The notes: a model not told the origin generated them from the sequence alone. Positions 1-10,616 are shown, counted from the stretch's first letter. The stretch is 64,000 nucleotides of DNA from Thiodiazotropha sp037384425 (GCA_037384425.1 JARROA010000003.1:186001-250000); one strand, 5' to 3'. Translations and numbers: made by a program.

Positions 1-99
1 ATGCGCGAGTCGGTTTGACGAAGAGACGATAGGCAGAGTCTGCGCCCAGCATCGTCCACAGTGGCGCGCAAACATCTCAACGGTTTGAAGGAGGGAGAA

Positions 100-321
100 A
101 TGAGTCAGCGTCATCAACAATTAGCGGACAATGTGGTAGCCGCGTTTCGCGCCAAGCTCAACGATGAGGAGCAGCGGCACATTGGCGAGGCGGCGTTCCA
201 GTATTTGCACAGTTTGGTCCTGGAAGCACTTTCACTCGAACTGGATCATGTATCCGGGCAGATGGAGGCGCTGCTGCAGACCCTGCGTGCCGAGACCGAC
301 AAGCCGTCACTCGAACTTTGA
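100..321 (+). CDS. Small hypothetical protein (73 aa)
   Basis: Short, mostly helical acidic protein starting MSQRHQQLADNV; I do not recognise the family. The ATG at 100 is chosen because a strong ribosome binding site (AAGGAGGGAG, 88-97) ends just before it. A GTG in the same frame at 61 would add 13 residues but lacks such a site. There is no signal peptide, membrane segment or cysteine motif. It converges on ilvA across a short spacer with no clear terminator. The reading frame is credible because of its start site, but the function is unknown. Confidence 0.6.
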   Translation: MSQRHQQLADNVVAAFRAKLNDEEQRHIGEAAFQYLHSLVLEALSLELDHVSGQMEALLQTLRAETDKPSLEL

Positions 322-414
322 GCGGCCTGACAGTGCGGTTGTACCCGACCAGTCATACAGAGTCGCCTGAACCCGAGGACAAGTCGGGCGGTGGCGGCCG
401 CCATCGGCCGGGGT

Positions 415-1644
415 TCATCGCAAGATGAAACCCGCCCCGCGCAGCGCCTGGCAGATCTCCTCCACATGCTCGAGGCCGTGGGTCTCCAGCAGGAGTTCGA
501 GTTCACTCTCCTGCAACTTGACCTCGTTTACAGAGCGGTTCTGGAAGATCTGCAGGATGCCGGCATGCTGTTGCGCCACCAGGCTGGCGACCTGGGCGAT
601 GCTGCGGGGCCGGTCGGGCACGATCACTTTGAGGCGCGCCAAGCGCCCGTCGGACTCCATGCCGCGTTGCAGGATCCTCGAGAGCAGGGAGAGGTCGATG
701 TTACCGCCGCTGATCACCACCACGATTTTCAAACCGGCGATCTGTTTGATGCGTTGGCTGTAGAGCGCGGCGAAACCGGTCGCTCCGGCGCCCTCCACCA
801 GGGTCTTCTCCCGCTCCAGCAGCAGCATGATCGCAGTGGCGATCTGCTCTTCGCTGACGGTGACGATATCGGTCACATAGCGGTCGACAATCGGCAGGGT
901 ATGCTGTCCTACCCTGGCCACGGCAATACCGTCGGCCAGCGTGTAGGCCCCTTGCAACGGCTGCACGGAACCGGCGGTAATGCTTTGTTGCATGGCCGGC
1001 ATGCGCGCCGCCTCCACGCCGATCATGCGCACCTCAGGACGCCGCTCCTTGATCGCGGTGGCGATGCCGGAGATCAGCCCGCCGCCGCCGATCGGCACCA
1101 CCACCAGATCCAGATCGGGTACCTGCTCCAGCAGCTCCAGGCCGATGGTGCCCTGCCCGGCGATGATCTGCGGATCGTCGAAGGCGTGGATGAAGGTACG
1201 ACCTTCGCTGGCCTGCAGCTCGAGGGCCTTTTCGTAGGCTTCGTCATAGCCGCTGCCGTGGAGCACGATCTCTGCGCCAAACTCCCGCGTGCCACGGATT
1301 TTCGCCAGCGGCGTGGTTTCGGGCATGACGATGAGGGCGGGGATATGGCAGAGACTGGCGGCATGGGCCACACCCTGGGCGTGGTTACCCGCGGAAGCGG
1401 TGATCACCCCGCTCCGGCGTTGCTCGTCGCTGAGCTGCAGGATCTTGTTCAAGGAGCCTCGCTCCTTGAAGGAGCCGGTCATTTGCAGGTTCTCGAGTTT
1501 CAGAAAGACCTCGCAGCCGATCAGCCTGCTGAGGTGCTCGGCGCGGGTGCAGGGAGTGACGACGATGGAATCGCCGATGCGCTCGCGTGCGCTTTCGATA
1601 TCAGCCAATGTTACCAATGCACTGCCCTCGCAGGGTCCCTTCAT
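415..1644 (-). CDS. ilvA: Threonine ammonia-lyase, medium form with C-terminal ACT domain
   Basis: PLP-dependent deaminase converting L-threonine to 2-oxobutyrate and ammonia, the first step toward isoleucine or a catabolic route; cytoplasmic. The PLP-binding lysine sits in GSFKER (about Lys60) and the phosphate-binding loop is GGGGLISG (about residue 195). The last ~80 residues form one ACT-like regulatory domain, matching the ~400-residue medium form rather than the ~510-residue two-ACT biosynthetic enzyme. The ATG at 1644 gives 409 residues. A TTG nine codons downstream (before VTLADIE) fits family starts and has GAGGGC ahead, so it is a possible alternative. The frame stays open upstream to 1917, but that stretch has no similarity to the family. 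Monocistronic here. Whether isoleucine inhibits it cannot be read from the sequence. Confidence 0.93.
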   Translation of the reverse strand: MKGPCEGSALVTLADIESARERIGDSIVVTPCTRAEHLSRLIGCEVFLKLENLQMTGSFKERGSLNKILQLSDEQRRSGVITASAGNHAQGVAHAASLCHIPALIVMPETTPLAKIRGTREFGAEIVLHGSGYDEAYEKALELQASEGRTFIHAFDDPQIIAGQGTIGLELLEQVPDLDLVVVPIGGGGLISGIATAIKERRPEVRMIGVEAARMPAMQQSITAGSVQPLQGAYTLADGIAVARVGQHTLPIVDRYVTDIVTVSEEQIATAIMLLLEREKTLVEGAGATGFAALYSQRIKQIAGLKIVVVISGGNIDLSLLSRILQRGMESDGRLARLKVIVPDRPRSIAQVASLVAQQHAGILQIFQNRSVNEVKLQESELELLLETHGLEHVEEICQALRGAGFILR

Positions 1645-1885
1645 CGGATGCTCTGTCTCGGCAGTATAGAACGCCGCCGCATCCAATCGAAACGCTATCG
1701 CATCTCCTTCTGCATCTGCCGTCGTACTTGTCACCGCGGCACCGGCAAACTGTCCAGCGCCCGTCCTGAGTTGACCGCCGACGCACCAGTTGCCGGCAGG
1801 GGGGTTACTCGCGGGATGCACACAAGCGGGTAATTCGGGGTTCGGTTCAGGCCGCGCCTGAGCGCTTGGAGCGTCTTTCCCCGGG

Positions 1886-2436
1886 TTAAGAGTACTCCAC
1901 CAGGTAGATGGCGACACCGAGGACGATAAGGGCGATCTCTACAAGGGTGATCCACCAGAACATGTAAGTGAGGCGACGCCCGGTGGGTTTCAGAGGTTTC
2001 CAGATCCTGTCCATGTACCAGCGCCAGGGTACAAGCCAGCGCCACTGTTTCCACGTGACCAGATACTTCTGCAGATCGCCCGCCCAGGTTGTCAGGCTGC
2101 GATCGACTTCGTGCTGACAGGCCTCCAGTTCATCCTGATACAACGGTGTGTACTTATCCAGGATTGTCAGTTTGGCACCAAACTCCGAGGGTTCGACCTT
2201 GAATCGCGTGGCGTGTTTGAGGTCGCTCTCAAAGGACACCGTGAGGCCGTCTTCCTGGTTTCCACGCGCAGCATCAGATCGAACAGAAAGGGCGGTTCCT
2301 GGCTGGAGTTTTTGCCGGAAAAACGGATCAGGCCATCGGCTCGCGTCTCCCAGGCGGTGAATTCCAGATAAGGATTGATGCGAAACAGACGTTCCACATC
2401 CTGCTGACAGAATCGGATCAGATCGTGCGGACTCAA
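1886..2436 (-). pseudogene. Conserved hypothetical protein with C-terminal membrane helix, frameshifted
   Basis: Two overlapping minus-strand frames make one sensible protein. The first, from the ATG at 2436, begins MSPHDLIRFCQQD and runs to about LMLRVE. The second continues with DGLTVSFESDL and ends in a hydrophobic helix (WITLVEIALIVLGVAIYLV) and VEYS. Restoring one C in the ACCAG stretch near 2255-2260 joins them as VETQEDGLTV, giving about 183 residues. The frame-two part has no plausible start of its own. The product would be a tail-anchored inner membrane protein of unknown function. The break is either a sequencing error or a real recent lesion; since the rest is undamaged, I favour an error. 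Confidence 0.6.
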
Positions 2437-2751
2437 GGGTACATTGATGACCGCCCATGCGGCGTCCTCTCTCCCTTCTCGGGTGCGATGGCGGGGTTCA
2501 GTTCAGCGATGGCGGTTTCATGCATGGGGATAGGGGACGATCAATAAGGGTGAAGTCAGACCTTTTGCCGCAATGCGAATACACTGACAACGGTTTAATC
2601 AAGGCAAAACAGGGAACTGATGAAGTGGATTCCCGGGAAGGCGGCCTGGTGATCTTAGGAGTGTCAACGGGTACCGATGCACCCTGAATAGAAATTGAGT
2701 ACAGAGGCGCCGGGATGACTCACTGTCTATAAAGTAAGTCTTTGTTTTTTA

Positions 2752-2827
2752 TGGCGTCCCCAAGGGGAGTCGAACCCCTGTTACCGGCGTGAAAGGCCAG
2801 TGTCCTAGGCCTCTAGACGATGGGGAC
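2752..2827 (-). tRNA. tRNA-Glu (anticodon UUC)
   Basis: On the minus strand the 76-base sequence folds as a cloverleaf. The acceptor stem pairs GTCCCCA with TGGGGAC, the D-arm follows, the anticodon loop is CTTTCAC (anticodon TTC) and the T-loop is GGTTCGACTCC. The CCA end is encoded (complement of 2752-2754). It stands alone, not next to other tRNA or rRNA genes. An A/T-rich stretch lies just downstream. Confidence 0.97.
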
Positions 2828-3047
2828 AGGTTCCTTCGCAGTGGCTGGAACATCCGAACGCGTCTGCAAAGCGAGGGCGAAATCTAATGGGTTTTATGCC
2901 AAGTGTCAAGGTCTACCCAGGCTCACGGCGTGCTCGACAAGCGGCGGCGCAGACGCCCCGGCCCAGCGATTGCTGGTTGTCATTGTTCGGCTGAGTGGTG
3001 GCGTCGAACAATAGTGGCGGTATCACTTCAGGATGGAGCAGCCCATC

Positions 3048-3521
3048 ATGCGAAAGCGTTTCAGCGATCTGGTCGACGAACATATCCCCCTGATCGAGGA
3101 AGTCTTCCCCTGGGATCTAGCGGAGGAGATGGCACAGAACCCGCGACTCCTGCTGGTGGATATCCGCTGTCCGGACGAGTGCCGGCTGCTTCGCATTACC
3201 GGCTCGATCGCAGTCCCCCGGGGTATTCTGGAGAGCGCTTGCGACTACGGCTATGACGAGACCGTGCCCGAGCTGGTAGAGGCTCGCGATAGACGAGTGG
3301 TTGTCGTGTGCCGTTCAGGCAACCGAAGTGTGCTCGCCGCCTACACCTTGAAGGTCATGGGTTTTCCGCACGTCGCCTCACTCAAGACCGGTCTCAAGGG
3401 CTGGAACGATTACGATCTGCCCTTGGTGGACGCCGAGGGACACAAACTCGATCCCGACGACGCCGAGCGACTGCTGAATCCACCGATCGCTGCTGAAAAA
3501 CTTGGACCGGGAGTGGCCTAG
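3048..3521 (+). CDS. Rhodanese-like sulfurtransferase
   Basis: Single rhodanese domain, about 157 residues, with the active-site loop CRSGNRS (Cys at about residue 88), whose cysteine carries a persulfide during sulfur transfer. The acidic DIRCPDE motif typical of the fold precedes it. The ATG at 3048 is preferred over that at 3033 because GGAG lies at 3035-3038, nine bases ahead. There is no signal peptide, so it is probably cytoplasmic. It converges on the GGDEF-EAL gene with a 31-base spacer. The sulfur donor and acceptor are unknown; the single domain fits delivery of sulfane sulfur or thiosulfate handling. Confidence 0.85.
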   Translation: MRKRFSDLVDEHIPLIEEVFPWDLAEEMAQNPRLLLVDIRCPDECRLLRITGSIAVPRGILESACDYGYDETVPELVEARDRRVVVVCRSGNRSVLAAYTLKVMGFPHVASLKTGLKGWNDYDLPLVDAEGHKLDPDDAERLLNPPIAAEKLGPGVA

Positions 3522-3552
3522 TGGAGCAAACTTTTCGCACAGTCCTCTCGGT

Positions 3553-6111
3553 TCAGTTCTGGAACAGAGGTATGAGTGCCGCCAGCTCGTGCTTGTGCTC
3601 CGCATGATTGGGCACCCCGATTAAATACCCCTGCAGGAAATCGCATCCCAAAGACTGCAGGAACGCCAGCTGGGACTCGCTTTCGACACCCTCGGCGATC
3701 ACTTTGATATCGAAGGCGTGCGCCAGCTCGATCATCGCACGCACTAGGCTGGCATCATTGCTGTCGGTATCGGAATTGCGAATGAACTCCCTGTCTATCT
3801 TCAGAAAATCGAAGGGGAACTGGCGCAGATGGCTGAGCGATGACTGGCCGGTGCCGAAATCGTCCAATGCGATGCGGGCACCCAGGGTTTTGGCCTGCTG
3901 CAGAAACACCTCCGCCTCGACCAGATCCTGCATCAGGATATCCTCGGTAATCTCCAAGATCAGACTATTGGGCAGAAAATCACCGGCAATCAACCTCTCC
4001 AGTATCCGTTTGCGGAAACCGATATCGTTGAGCAACCGGACCGACAGATTGATTGCAATGCCGACGCTTGCGTCGTGGCGTCGATGCTGCTCTTTTTGAA
4101 AAGCGACGGCCTGCTCCAACAGGGGTTCGATCACCGTGGTGATCACCCCGGTCTGGTCCATCACGGAGAGGAACTCATCGGGATAGAGGATCCCCTTGCT
4201 GGGATGATTCCAGCGCATCAAGGCCTCGAAACAGAACAACTCGCCGTCGGGCGCGCTGACGATTGGCTGAAAGTGGAAGCTGAACTCTTTTCGTTCGGCG
4301 GCCTGACGCACCTGATTTTCAAGGCGCAGCGCCTCTGTCGCGCGGGAGGTCAGCTCGCCGCTGAAGAAGCGATAGGCGGCCCGACCCTGGCGCTTGGCCT
4401 CGTACATGGCGGCATCCGCATCCCTGATCAGGTACTCGGCTGAGATGTCGTCGTGAGGCGCCGTGGCGATGCCGATGGAGACAGAGACTTGCAGCTGTTG
4501 TCCCTCCAGCACCATCGGCTGCTCGACCACCTCCAGAATCTTCTGCGCCAGCACCGACATGTCTTCCCGCCGCGTGATACCTTCGACAAGAATCGCAAAC
4601 TCGTCGCCCCCCAACCGCGCCACGGTATCGGAGTTGCGCACCAGCGAGACCAGCCGGTCGGCGACGGTGCGCAGCATTTCATCACCCACCAGATGGCCGA
4701 GACTGTCGTTGACATGCTTGAACTGATCCAGATCGAGAAACATCAGACCCACCTGTGATTCGCCTCGCAGGGCAATGGCCAAGGCGTGTTCCAGACGGTC
4801 TCTGAAGAGGGCTCGATTGGGCAGTTGAGTCAGCACATCGTGGTGCGCGATATGGTTGAGGTAGCGCTGTCTCTGATGCACCTGACGACGCATCTCACTG
4901 AAGGCCTCGACCAGATCCCGGGTCTCCTTCAAGTGTACCGGGGGCGGAGCCACATCGGTGGCTCCTCTCGCCTCCTCCTTGAGTGCGAGTGCGGTCTGCG
5001 CTATCGGCTTGAGCAGGTTGCGGTTGATATAGAGATAGGCCGCCAGAATCATCAGCATGCCCATCAGGGCGATCGCGAGTATCGACTCCGACAGTTTTCT
5101 CGCTGTCAGCGTGAGGTTGGTGATATCGGAAGCGGAATCCCTATCCAGCCGCAGGTTGATGAGTGCGAGACGGTCCCGCATGCTGGAGAGTATCGGCGAA
5201 ATGCTTTCCCGCATCAGTTGCAGATCGCGTCGCCAGATCGCATTATCCATGGCCAGAAAGACCTGACTGCTGGCACTCATCCAGCGCTCATGCAGGGCAT
5301 CAAGACCATCCATCCGCTCGTCGGTATTCAGACCGAGCCCCACCTCATTGGTGATCCTGCGCAGGTTGGCGATATGTTCGCCAACCCGTTTGGCGAAATA
5401 ATCGATACTGGCAGCATAGTCCGGACTGTCGCCCTCCCTGTTACCGGCGAAGACGCCGAAGCGATAGGCAATGAAATGGTGCATCTCCTCCACCATACCG
5501 AACCAGCCCCTTCTCAGATTGGCGATCTCTTCGACCACGGCCAGCCGCTGTTCCGCGGTGAGCCCGGTTTCCGCCTCCTGCAACAGATTCTGCAGCTCAC
5601 CCAGCATGACCATGTTGGTGGGATACATCTCGTTCTGTAGCAGACGGATAGCGGGGAACCAACGATCGACATCCTGGCGCACTTCCAGCAGAAGCGCCAC
5701 TTCATCACCCAGTTTGGCGCTGTCTGTAAGCAAACCGTCGGTTAGGTCACCGGCACCGGCTCCGAGAAAACCGGCCAGTAGCCGTAAGCGTTCCTCCAAC
5801 TGCCGATAGGTTTGATTTGCCGCAGCCACGTCGTCGGGAAGGGGCTCGATGACGATACGCTGGAGATGATTTTCCAACAGATTGAGCAGACTTTGCGCGT
5901 CAACCAGCATGCCGGCGGTCTTGGAGCGCTGAGAAATAGCCGATATCTGGGATTCGGTGGTACGACTGAAACGACTCCAGCTCAAGGTAGCAATGAGCAG
6001 CAGAGCGAGGCAGGCCAGCAGAGAAATATAGGCATAACGCCCCCGGTAGGAGCCCAGTCCGGGAACCATTGCCTTGAAGATTCTGAATAGAAATCGCTCT
6101 TTCGGTTGCAC
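3553..6111 (-). CDS. Membrane-bound GGDEF-EAL c-di-GMP protein
   Basis: About 852 residues. One membrane helix near residues 26-45, a ~300-residue helical periplasmic sensor region and a second helix near 343-365 are followed by a HAMP-like linker. A GGDEF domain follows (GGDEF intact, near residue 500), then an EAL domain (FEALMRW near 628; DDFGTGQSSL near 750; EGVES near the end). GGDEF makes and EAL cleaves c-di-GMP, and both sets of signature residues look intact, so either activity is possible. The frame opens with GTG at 6111 without a good ribosome site; an ATG 14 codons later (6069) is an alternative. Transcribed alone. The ligand is unknown. Confidence 0.9.
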   Translation of the reverse strand: MQPKERFLFRIFKAMVPGLGSYRGRYAYISLLACLALLLIATLSWSRFSRTTESQISAISQRSKTAGMLVDAQSLLNLLENHLQRIVIEPLPDDVAAANQTYRQLEERLRLLAGFLGAGAGDLTDGLLTDSAKLGDEVALLLEVRQDVDRWFPAIRLLQNEMYPTNMVMLGELQNLLQEAETGLTAEQRLAVVEEIANLRRGWFGMVEEMHHFIAYRFGVFAGNREGDSPDYAASIDYFAKRVGEHIANLRRITNEVGLGLNTDERMDGLDALHERWMSASSQVFLAMDNAIWRRDLQLMRESISPILSSMRDRLALINLRLDRDSASDITNLTLTARKLSESILAIALMGMLMILAAYLYINRNLLKPIAQTALALKEEARGATDVAPPPVHLKETRDLVEAFSEMRRQVHQRQRYLNHIAHHDVLTQLPNRALFRDRLEHALAIALRGESQVGLMFLDLDQFKHVNDSLGHLVGDEMLRTVADRLVSLVRNSDTVARLGGDEFAILVEGITRREDMSVLAQKILEVVEQPMVLEGQQLQVSVSIGIATAPHDDISAEYLIRDADAAMYEAKRQGRAAYRFFSGELTSRATEALRLENQVRQAAERKEFSFHFQPIVSAPDGELFCFEALMRWNHPSKGILYPDEFLSVMDQTGVITTVIEPLLEQAVAFQKEQHRRHDASVGIAINLSVRLLNDIGFRKRILERLIAGDFLPNSLILEITEDILMQDLVEAEVFLQQAKTLGARIALDDFGTGQSSLSHLRQFPFDFLKIDREFIRNSDTDSNDASLVRAMIELAHAFDIKVIAEGVESESQLAFLQSLGCDFLQGYLIGVPNHAEHKHELAALIPLFQN

Positions 6112-6452
6112 GGAGTGGCCATGTACAGGGCTTTGAGAAGTTCCGCTCGCTGGTGTCCCGCCCCAGAACGACTCAGTTTGATTGGCACTTGATCAGGAAT
6201 GGCAAAGCTCAGCGGAAATCATTCAAATCAACCGCAGGAGCATACAGCCATCTGCTCGGACCATGACAAGTGGTGCAAAATCTGGGGGATGGACGCCAGT
6301 TTAGGAGTATACGGAAAGAAACTCTCAGCGAATTGATCCCGGGCAAAGATTTTATACTTTTTGCGGGAAATCGGAATAGTACAACAAGCCGGTACGCAGG
6401 TGTACCGCTAGCGCCCCACAGGTAGCGTATCAGACTCTGCTACCACCCCGAA
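6112..6452. other. Intergenic stretch, no gene seen
   Basis: This 341-base spacer separates two minus-strand genes and is locally A/T-rich around 6330-6380. It should hold the promoter of the GGDEF-EAL gene, but I cannot place -35 and -10 boxes with confidence, and I see no supported open frame. Confidence 0.5.
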
Positions 6453-6836
6453 TCAGTTCATTTCCTTGCATCGGACCAAGGTTGACCAACTGTCATCCTG
6501 CAGGAACAACAATGTGTTTTGATTGATGACCTTGTAGTGGGGATCGTCGAGGATAGGGGTGTTTGGGCGATACTCGCCACGGTCGAGGCACCCTCCCGGA
6601 CCGCAGAATGAGACATAGTAAAGCCCCGATGAGATCGGTCCGATGGCCAAACCCCAGGGGGGTTCGCAAGTCCCCTCTTTCCAGAGCCCGGCCAGTGGGT
6701 GATCGGGTGTGGGTACCGCCAGCTCTTCGATATGCCAATGGGGATCGTGGCTGATTGAGGCGTAGGCCATCAGGAGGAAAAGTGAGGCCAGCAGCGTTAC
6801 GAGTCCGTATGAGGTGACCTTGGAGAATACTTTCAT
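6453..6836 (-). CDS. Hypothetical exported or membrane-anchored protein
   Basis: About 127 residues from the ATG at 6836 (MKVFSKVTSYGL), followed by a hydrophobic stretch (LVTLLASLFLLMAYA) that can serve as a signal peptide or anchor. The rest has paired cysteines (CEPPWG, CGPGGCLDRG, VRCKE) that could form disulfides in the periplasm. The longer frame up to 6953 adds a poorly coding N-terminus, so the internal start is preferred although its ribosome site is weak. I do not recognise the family. Confidence 0.55.
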   Translation of the reverse strand: MKVFSKVTSYGLVTLLASLFLLMAYASISHDPHWHIEELAVPTPDHPLAGLWKEGTCEPPWGLAIGPISSGLYYVSFCGPGGCLDRGEYRPNTPILDDPHYKVINQNTLLFLQDDSWSTLVRCKEMN

Positions 6837-7047
6837 GAAAATACGCGTCCCTGCATCGCTTTCATCAGTAAACCTATCGGCGGATGCTGAATTCTCTTCC
6901 AGCAACACCGATAGGCCAATTATATACCGGCATCTATCAGTGACGTAAACCATGAAATTCAGTGCGGTATCTCACCACACCCTGGGGATATCCGAGCCGG
7001 CCAGGCCCATTCGCCATGCGATCGTTATCCAAGATGTTGATACGGCA

Positions 7048-7077
7048 CAAAAAAAGGGGCTCAAGGCCCCTTTTGTT
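7048..7077 (-). terminator. Rho-independent terminator after pnp
   Basis: Read on the minus strand the site is AAAAGGGGC, a short loop, then GCCCC followed by an uninterrupted T-run, 20 bases past the pnp stop. It closes the rimP-pnp operon. Confidence 0.9.
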
Positions 7078-7096
7078 AGCAACTGCCGGTCAGGCT

Positions 7097-9193
7097 TCAG
7101 GCTTCGTCGACCGCCTTCATGCTGAGGCGAATTCGACCCTGCTTGTCGACCTCGAGTACCTTGACCTTGACGGTATCACCCTCGGCAAGTTTGTCGCTGA
7201 CCTTCTCGACCCGCTCGTTGGAGATCTGGGAGATATGCACCAGACCGTCCTTGCCGGGCAGGATGGTGACGAAGGCACCGAAATCCATCAGCTTGGCCAC
7301 CTTGCCTTGGTAGATGGTGCCGACTTCCACGTCGGCGGTGATCAGTTCGACCCGTTTGCGGGCCTCTTCACCGGCCGACTTGTCGACGGAGAAGATCTTC
7401 ACCACGCCATCGTCGGTGATATCGACGGTGGCACCGGTCTCCTCGGTGATACCGCGGATGGTGACGCCGCCCTTGCCGATTACGTCGCGGATCTTGTCGG
7501 GATTGATCTTGAACTCGATGATACGCGGCGCATGCTCGGACATCTGCTCGCGATGGCTGTCGATCACCTTGTTCATCTCGACGAGGATGTGCAGACGACC
7601 CTCTTTGGCCTGATCCAGGGCGATCTCCATGATCTCCTTGGTGATGCCGTTGATCTTGATGTCCATCTGCAGGGCGTTGATGCCATCGGCGGTGCCGGCC
7701 ACCTTGAAGTCCATGTCGCCGAGATGATCCTCGTCACCCATGATGTCGGTGAGCACGGCGAACTTGTCGCCCTCCTTGATCAGGCCCATGGCCACACCCG
7801 CCACCGGCGCCTTGATCGGCACACCGGCGTCCATCAGCGCCAGGCTGGTACCGCAGACGGAAGCCATGGAGGAGGAGCCGTTGGATTCGGTGATCTCGGA
7901 GACCACACGGATCGCGTAGGGGAATTCGCCAATGGTCGGCATGCAGGCCAGCACACCACGCTTGGCCAGACGTCCGTGGCCGATCTCGCGACGCTTGGGG
8001 CTACCCACACGACCGGTCTCACCCACGCAGAAGGGGGGGAAGTTGTAGTGCAGCATGAAGTGCTCGCGGCGCGAGCCCTCCAGGGCATCGATGATCTGGG
8101 AATCACGCTCGGTGCCCAGGGTGGTGACCACCAGGGCCTGGGTTTCGCCGCGGGTGAACAGGGCGGAGCCGTGGGTGCGCGGCAGCACGCCGGTACGTAC
8201 GTTGATCGGGCGAACGGTGCGGGTGTCGCGGCCGTCGATGCGGGGCTCGCCCTTGAGGATGCGTCCACGCACGGTGCGCTTCTTCAGCTTCTCGATAGCG
8301 CCCTTGACCTCATCAGCGCTCCAGCGGGGTTCACTGCCCTCCTCGGCGGCGCAGAGCTTCTCGATGGTGGCGGCCACCACCGCGTCGATGGCGGCATAGC
8401 GTTCCAGCTTGTCGGCGACGGTGTAGGCGTCGCCGATGCCCTGGGCAGCCTCAGCCTCTACGGCAGCGGTCAGCTCGGCATCCTCTACCGGCGCCTCGAA
8501 GGCGGCGGCGGGCTTGCTGACCTCTGCGGCCAGCTCCTTGATGGCCTGGATCGGAGCCTGCAACTGCTCGTGGCCGAAAAGCACCGCACCCAGCATGACC
8601 TCTTCGGAGAGCTGGTTGGCTTCGGATTCCACCATCAGCACCGCCTCTTCGGTACCGGCGACAATCAGATCCAGATCGGAATCGGGATTGAGACCGGTGC
8701 TGGCGGCATTCAGGATGTACTCGCCGTCCTTGTAGCCGACGCGGGCGGCACCGACCGGACCCTGAAAGGGCAGACCGGAGATGGCCAACGCGGCGGAGGT
8801 ACCGATCAGCGAAGGAATCTCCGGATCGACCGCCGGGTTCAGGGACATCACCGTGATGATGACCTGAACTTCACTGGTAAACCCCTTGGGGAAGAGTGGA
8901 CGGATGGGGCGGTCGATCAGGCGTGCGGTGAGGATCTCCTTCTCGCTGGGACGACCCTCGCGGCGAAAAAAGCCGCCGGGGATCATGCCGGCGGCGTAGG
9001 TCTTCTCCTGGTAGTCGACAGTCAGTGGGAAGAAATCCCGCTCGATGCTGCTCTTGGCCTCGACCACGGTCACCTGGACCACGGTGTCGTCCATGTTGAC
9101 CATCACGGCGCCATCCGCCTGCCTTGCTATTTCACCGGTTTCGATGGAGACCCTGTGGTCCCCCCATTGAAATTCTTTCTTTATCAAAGTCAC
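7097..9193 (-). CDS. pnp: Polynucleotide phosphorylase
   Basis: 3'-to-5' phosphorolytic exoribonuclease of mRNA decay and the degradosome, 698 residues, full length. Domain order is RNase PH-like core 1, an all-helical linker, RNase PH-like core 2 (RTHGSALFTRGETQA; later MGDEDHLGDMDFK), then a KH domain (VIGKGGVTIRGI) near 560-600 and an S1 domain near 620-690. Translation starts at GTG 9193, with GAAGGA placed upstream. It is the last gene of the operon, 37 bases after rpsO, as in most gammaproteobacteria; in E. coli pnp is autoregulated with RNase III in this spacer, which here is too short for the same hairpin. Confidence 0.98.
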   Translation of the reverse strand: MTLIKKEFQWGDHRVSIETGEIARQADGAVMVNMDDTVVQVTVVEAKSSIERDFFPLTVDYQEKTYAAGMIPGGFFRREGRPSEKEILTARLIDRPIRPLFPKGFTSEVQVIITVMSLNPAVDPEIPSLIGTSAALAISGLPFQGPVGAARVGYKDGEYILNAASTGLNPDSDLDLIVAGTEEAVLMVESEANQLSEEVMLGAVLFGHEQLQAPIQAIKELAAEVSKPAAAFEAPVEDAELTAAVEAEAAQGIGDAYTVADKLERYAAIDAVVAATIEKLCAAEEGSEPRWSADEVKGAIEKLKKRTVRGRILKGEPRIDGRDTRTVRPINVRTGVLPRTHGSALFTRGETQALVVTTLGTERDSQIIDALEGSRREHFMLHYNFPPFCVGETGRVGSPKRREIGHGRLAKRGVLACMPTIGEFPYAIRVVSEITESNGSSSMASVCGTSLALMDAGVPIKAPVAGVAMGLIKEGDKFAVLTDIMGDEDHLGDMDFKVAGTADGINALQMDIKINGITKEIMEIALDQAKEGRLHILVEMNKVIDSHREQMSEHAPRIIEFKINPDKIRDVIGKGGVTIRGITEETGATVDITDDGVVKIFSVDKSAGEEARKRVELITADVEVGTIYQGKVAKLMDFGAFVTILPGKDGLVHISQISNERVEKVSDKLAEGDTVKVKVLEVDKQGRIRLSMKAVDEA

Positions 9194-9230
9194 TGTTAAA
9201 TCCTTCGGATCTGTGGTTTGGCGGAACGGC

Positions 9231-9500
9231 TTACCGACGCAGGCCGAGGCGGGCGATGAGATCGCGATAGCGCTGCTGATCCTTGGCTTTCAGATAGTCG
9301 AGCAGTTTGCGGCGGGAGTTGACCAGACGTACCAGGCCCTGGCGGGAATGGTGATCCTGTTTGTGCTCCTTGAAGTGCTCGGTCAGCTGGGTGATGCGGC
9401 TGGTCATCAGGGCCACCTGCACCTCGGGGGAACCGGTGTCGCCAGGCGCGCGCTGGTACTCTTCAACGATGGCTTTCTTGTCGGTTGCACTCATTGTCAT
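9231..9500 (-). CDS. rpsO: 30S ribosomal protein S15
   Basis: 89 residues, standard length. Conserved features include GDTGSPEVQVALMT near the N-terminus, HSRQGL, and the C-terminal LIARLGLRR that binds 16S rRNA helix 22. The ATG at 9500 is preceded by AGGAGAACGTC. S15 represses its own translation in E. coli, and the leader here carries a duplicated decamer (see 9543-9575). Sits between truB and pnp. Confidence 0.98.
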   Translation of the reverse strand: MTMSATDKKAIVEEYQRAPGDTGSPEVQVALMTSRITQLTEHFKEHKQDHHSRQGLVRLVNSRRKLLDYLKAKDQQRYRDLIARLGLRR

Positions 9501-9542
9501 GACGTTCTCCTGTGGGTTGCGTCGTTTACGAAGGTCACTTTA

Positions 9543-9575
9543 CAGGCCGACCCGACAATGAGTTCAGGCCGACCG
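9543..9575. repeat. Direct repeat of CAGGCCGACC in the rpsO leader
   Basis: The decamer CAGGCCGACC occurs at 9545-9554 and about 23 bases further on, inside the 190-base truB-rpsO spacer and therefore in the untranslated leader of rpsO. On the transcript it reads GGTCGGCCTG twice. A role in S15 autoregulation is only a possibility. Confidence 0.4.
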
Positions 9576-9692
9576 GACCGGTAAAAAATTCGTTCGCTTC
9601 CGGGACCTTCCCGAAAGACCGCGTAGTATGCGCGTTATGGGCTCCAACGGCAAGTTTCAATCGCCGTTTCAGCCCTGGAATCCATCAGTAAT

Positions 9693-10616
<924 letters not shown>

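Noticed and set aside
391..1833. 480-residue open frame on the plus strand
   Set aside because: Antisense to ilvA; its protein is low in conserved motifs and rich in Arg/Leu/His as shadow frames of G/C-rich genes are.
2457..2687. 76-residue plus-strand frame before tRNA-Glu
   Set aside because: No ribosome site and no recognisable composition or motif; judged non-coding.
6962..9199. 745-residue plus-strand open frame over pnp
   Set aside because: Mirror image of polynucleotide phosphorylase, which has full domain motifs on the minus strand.
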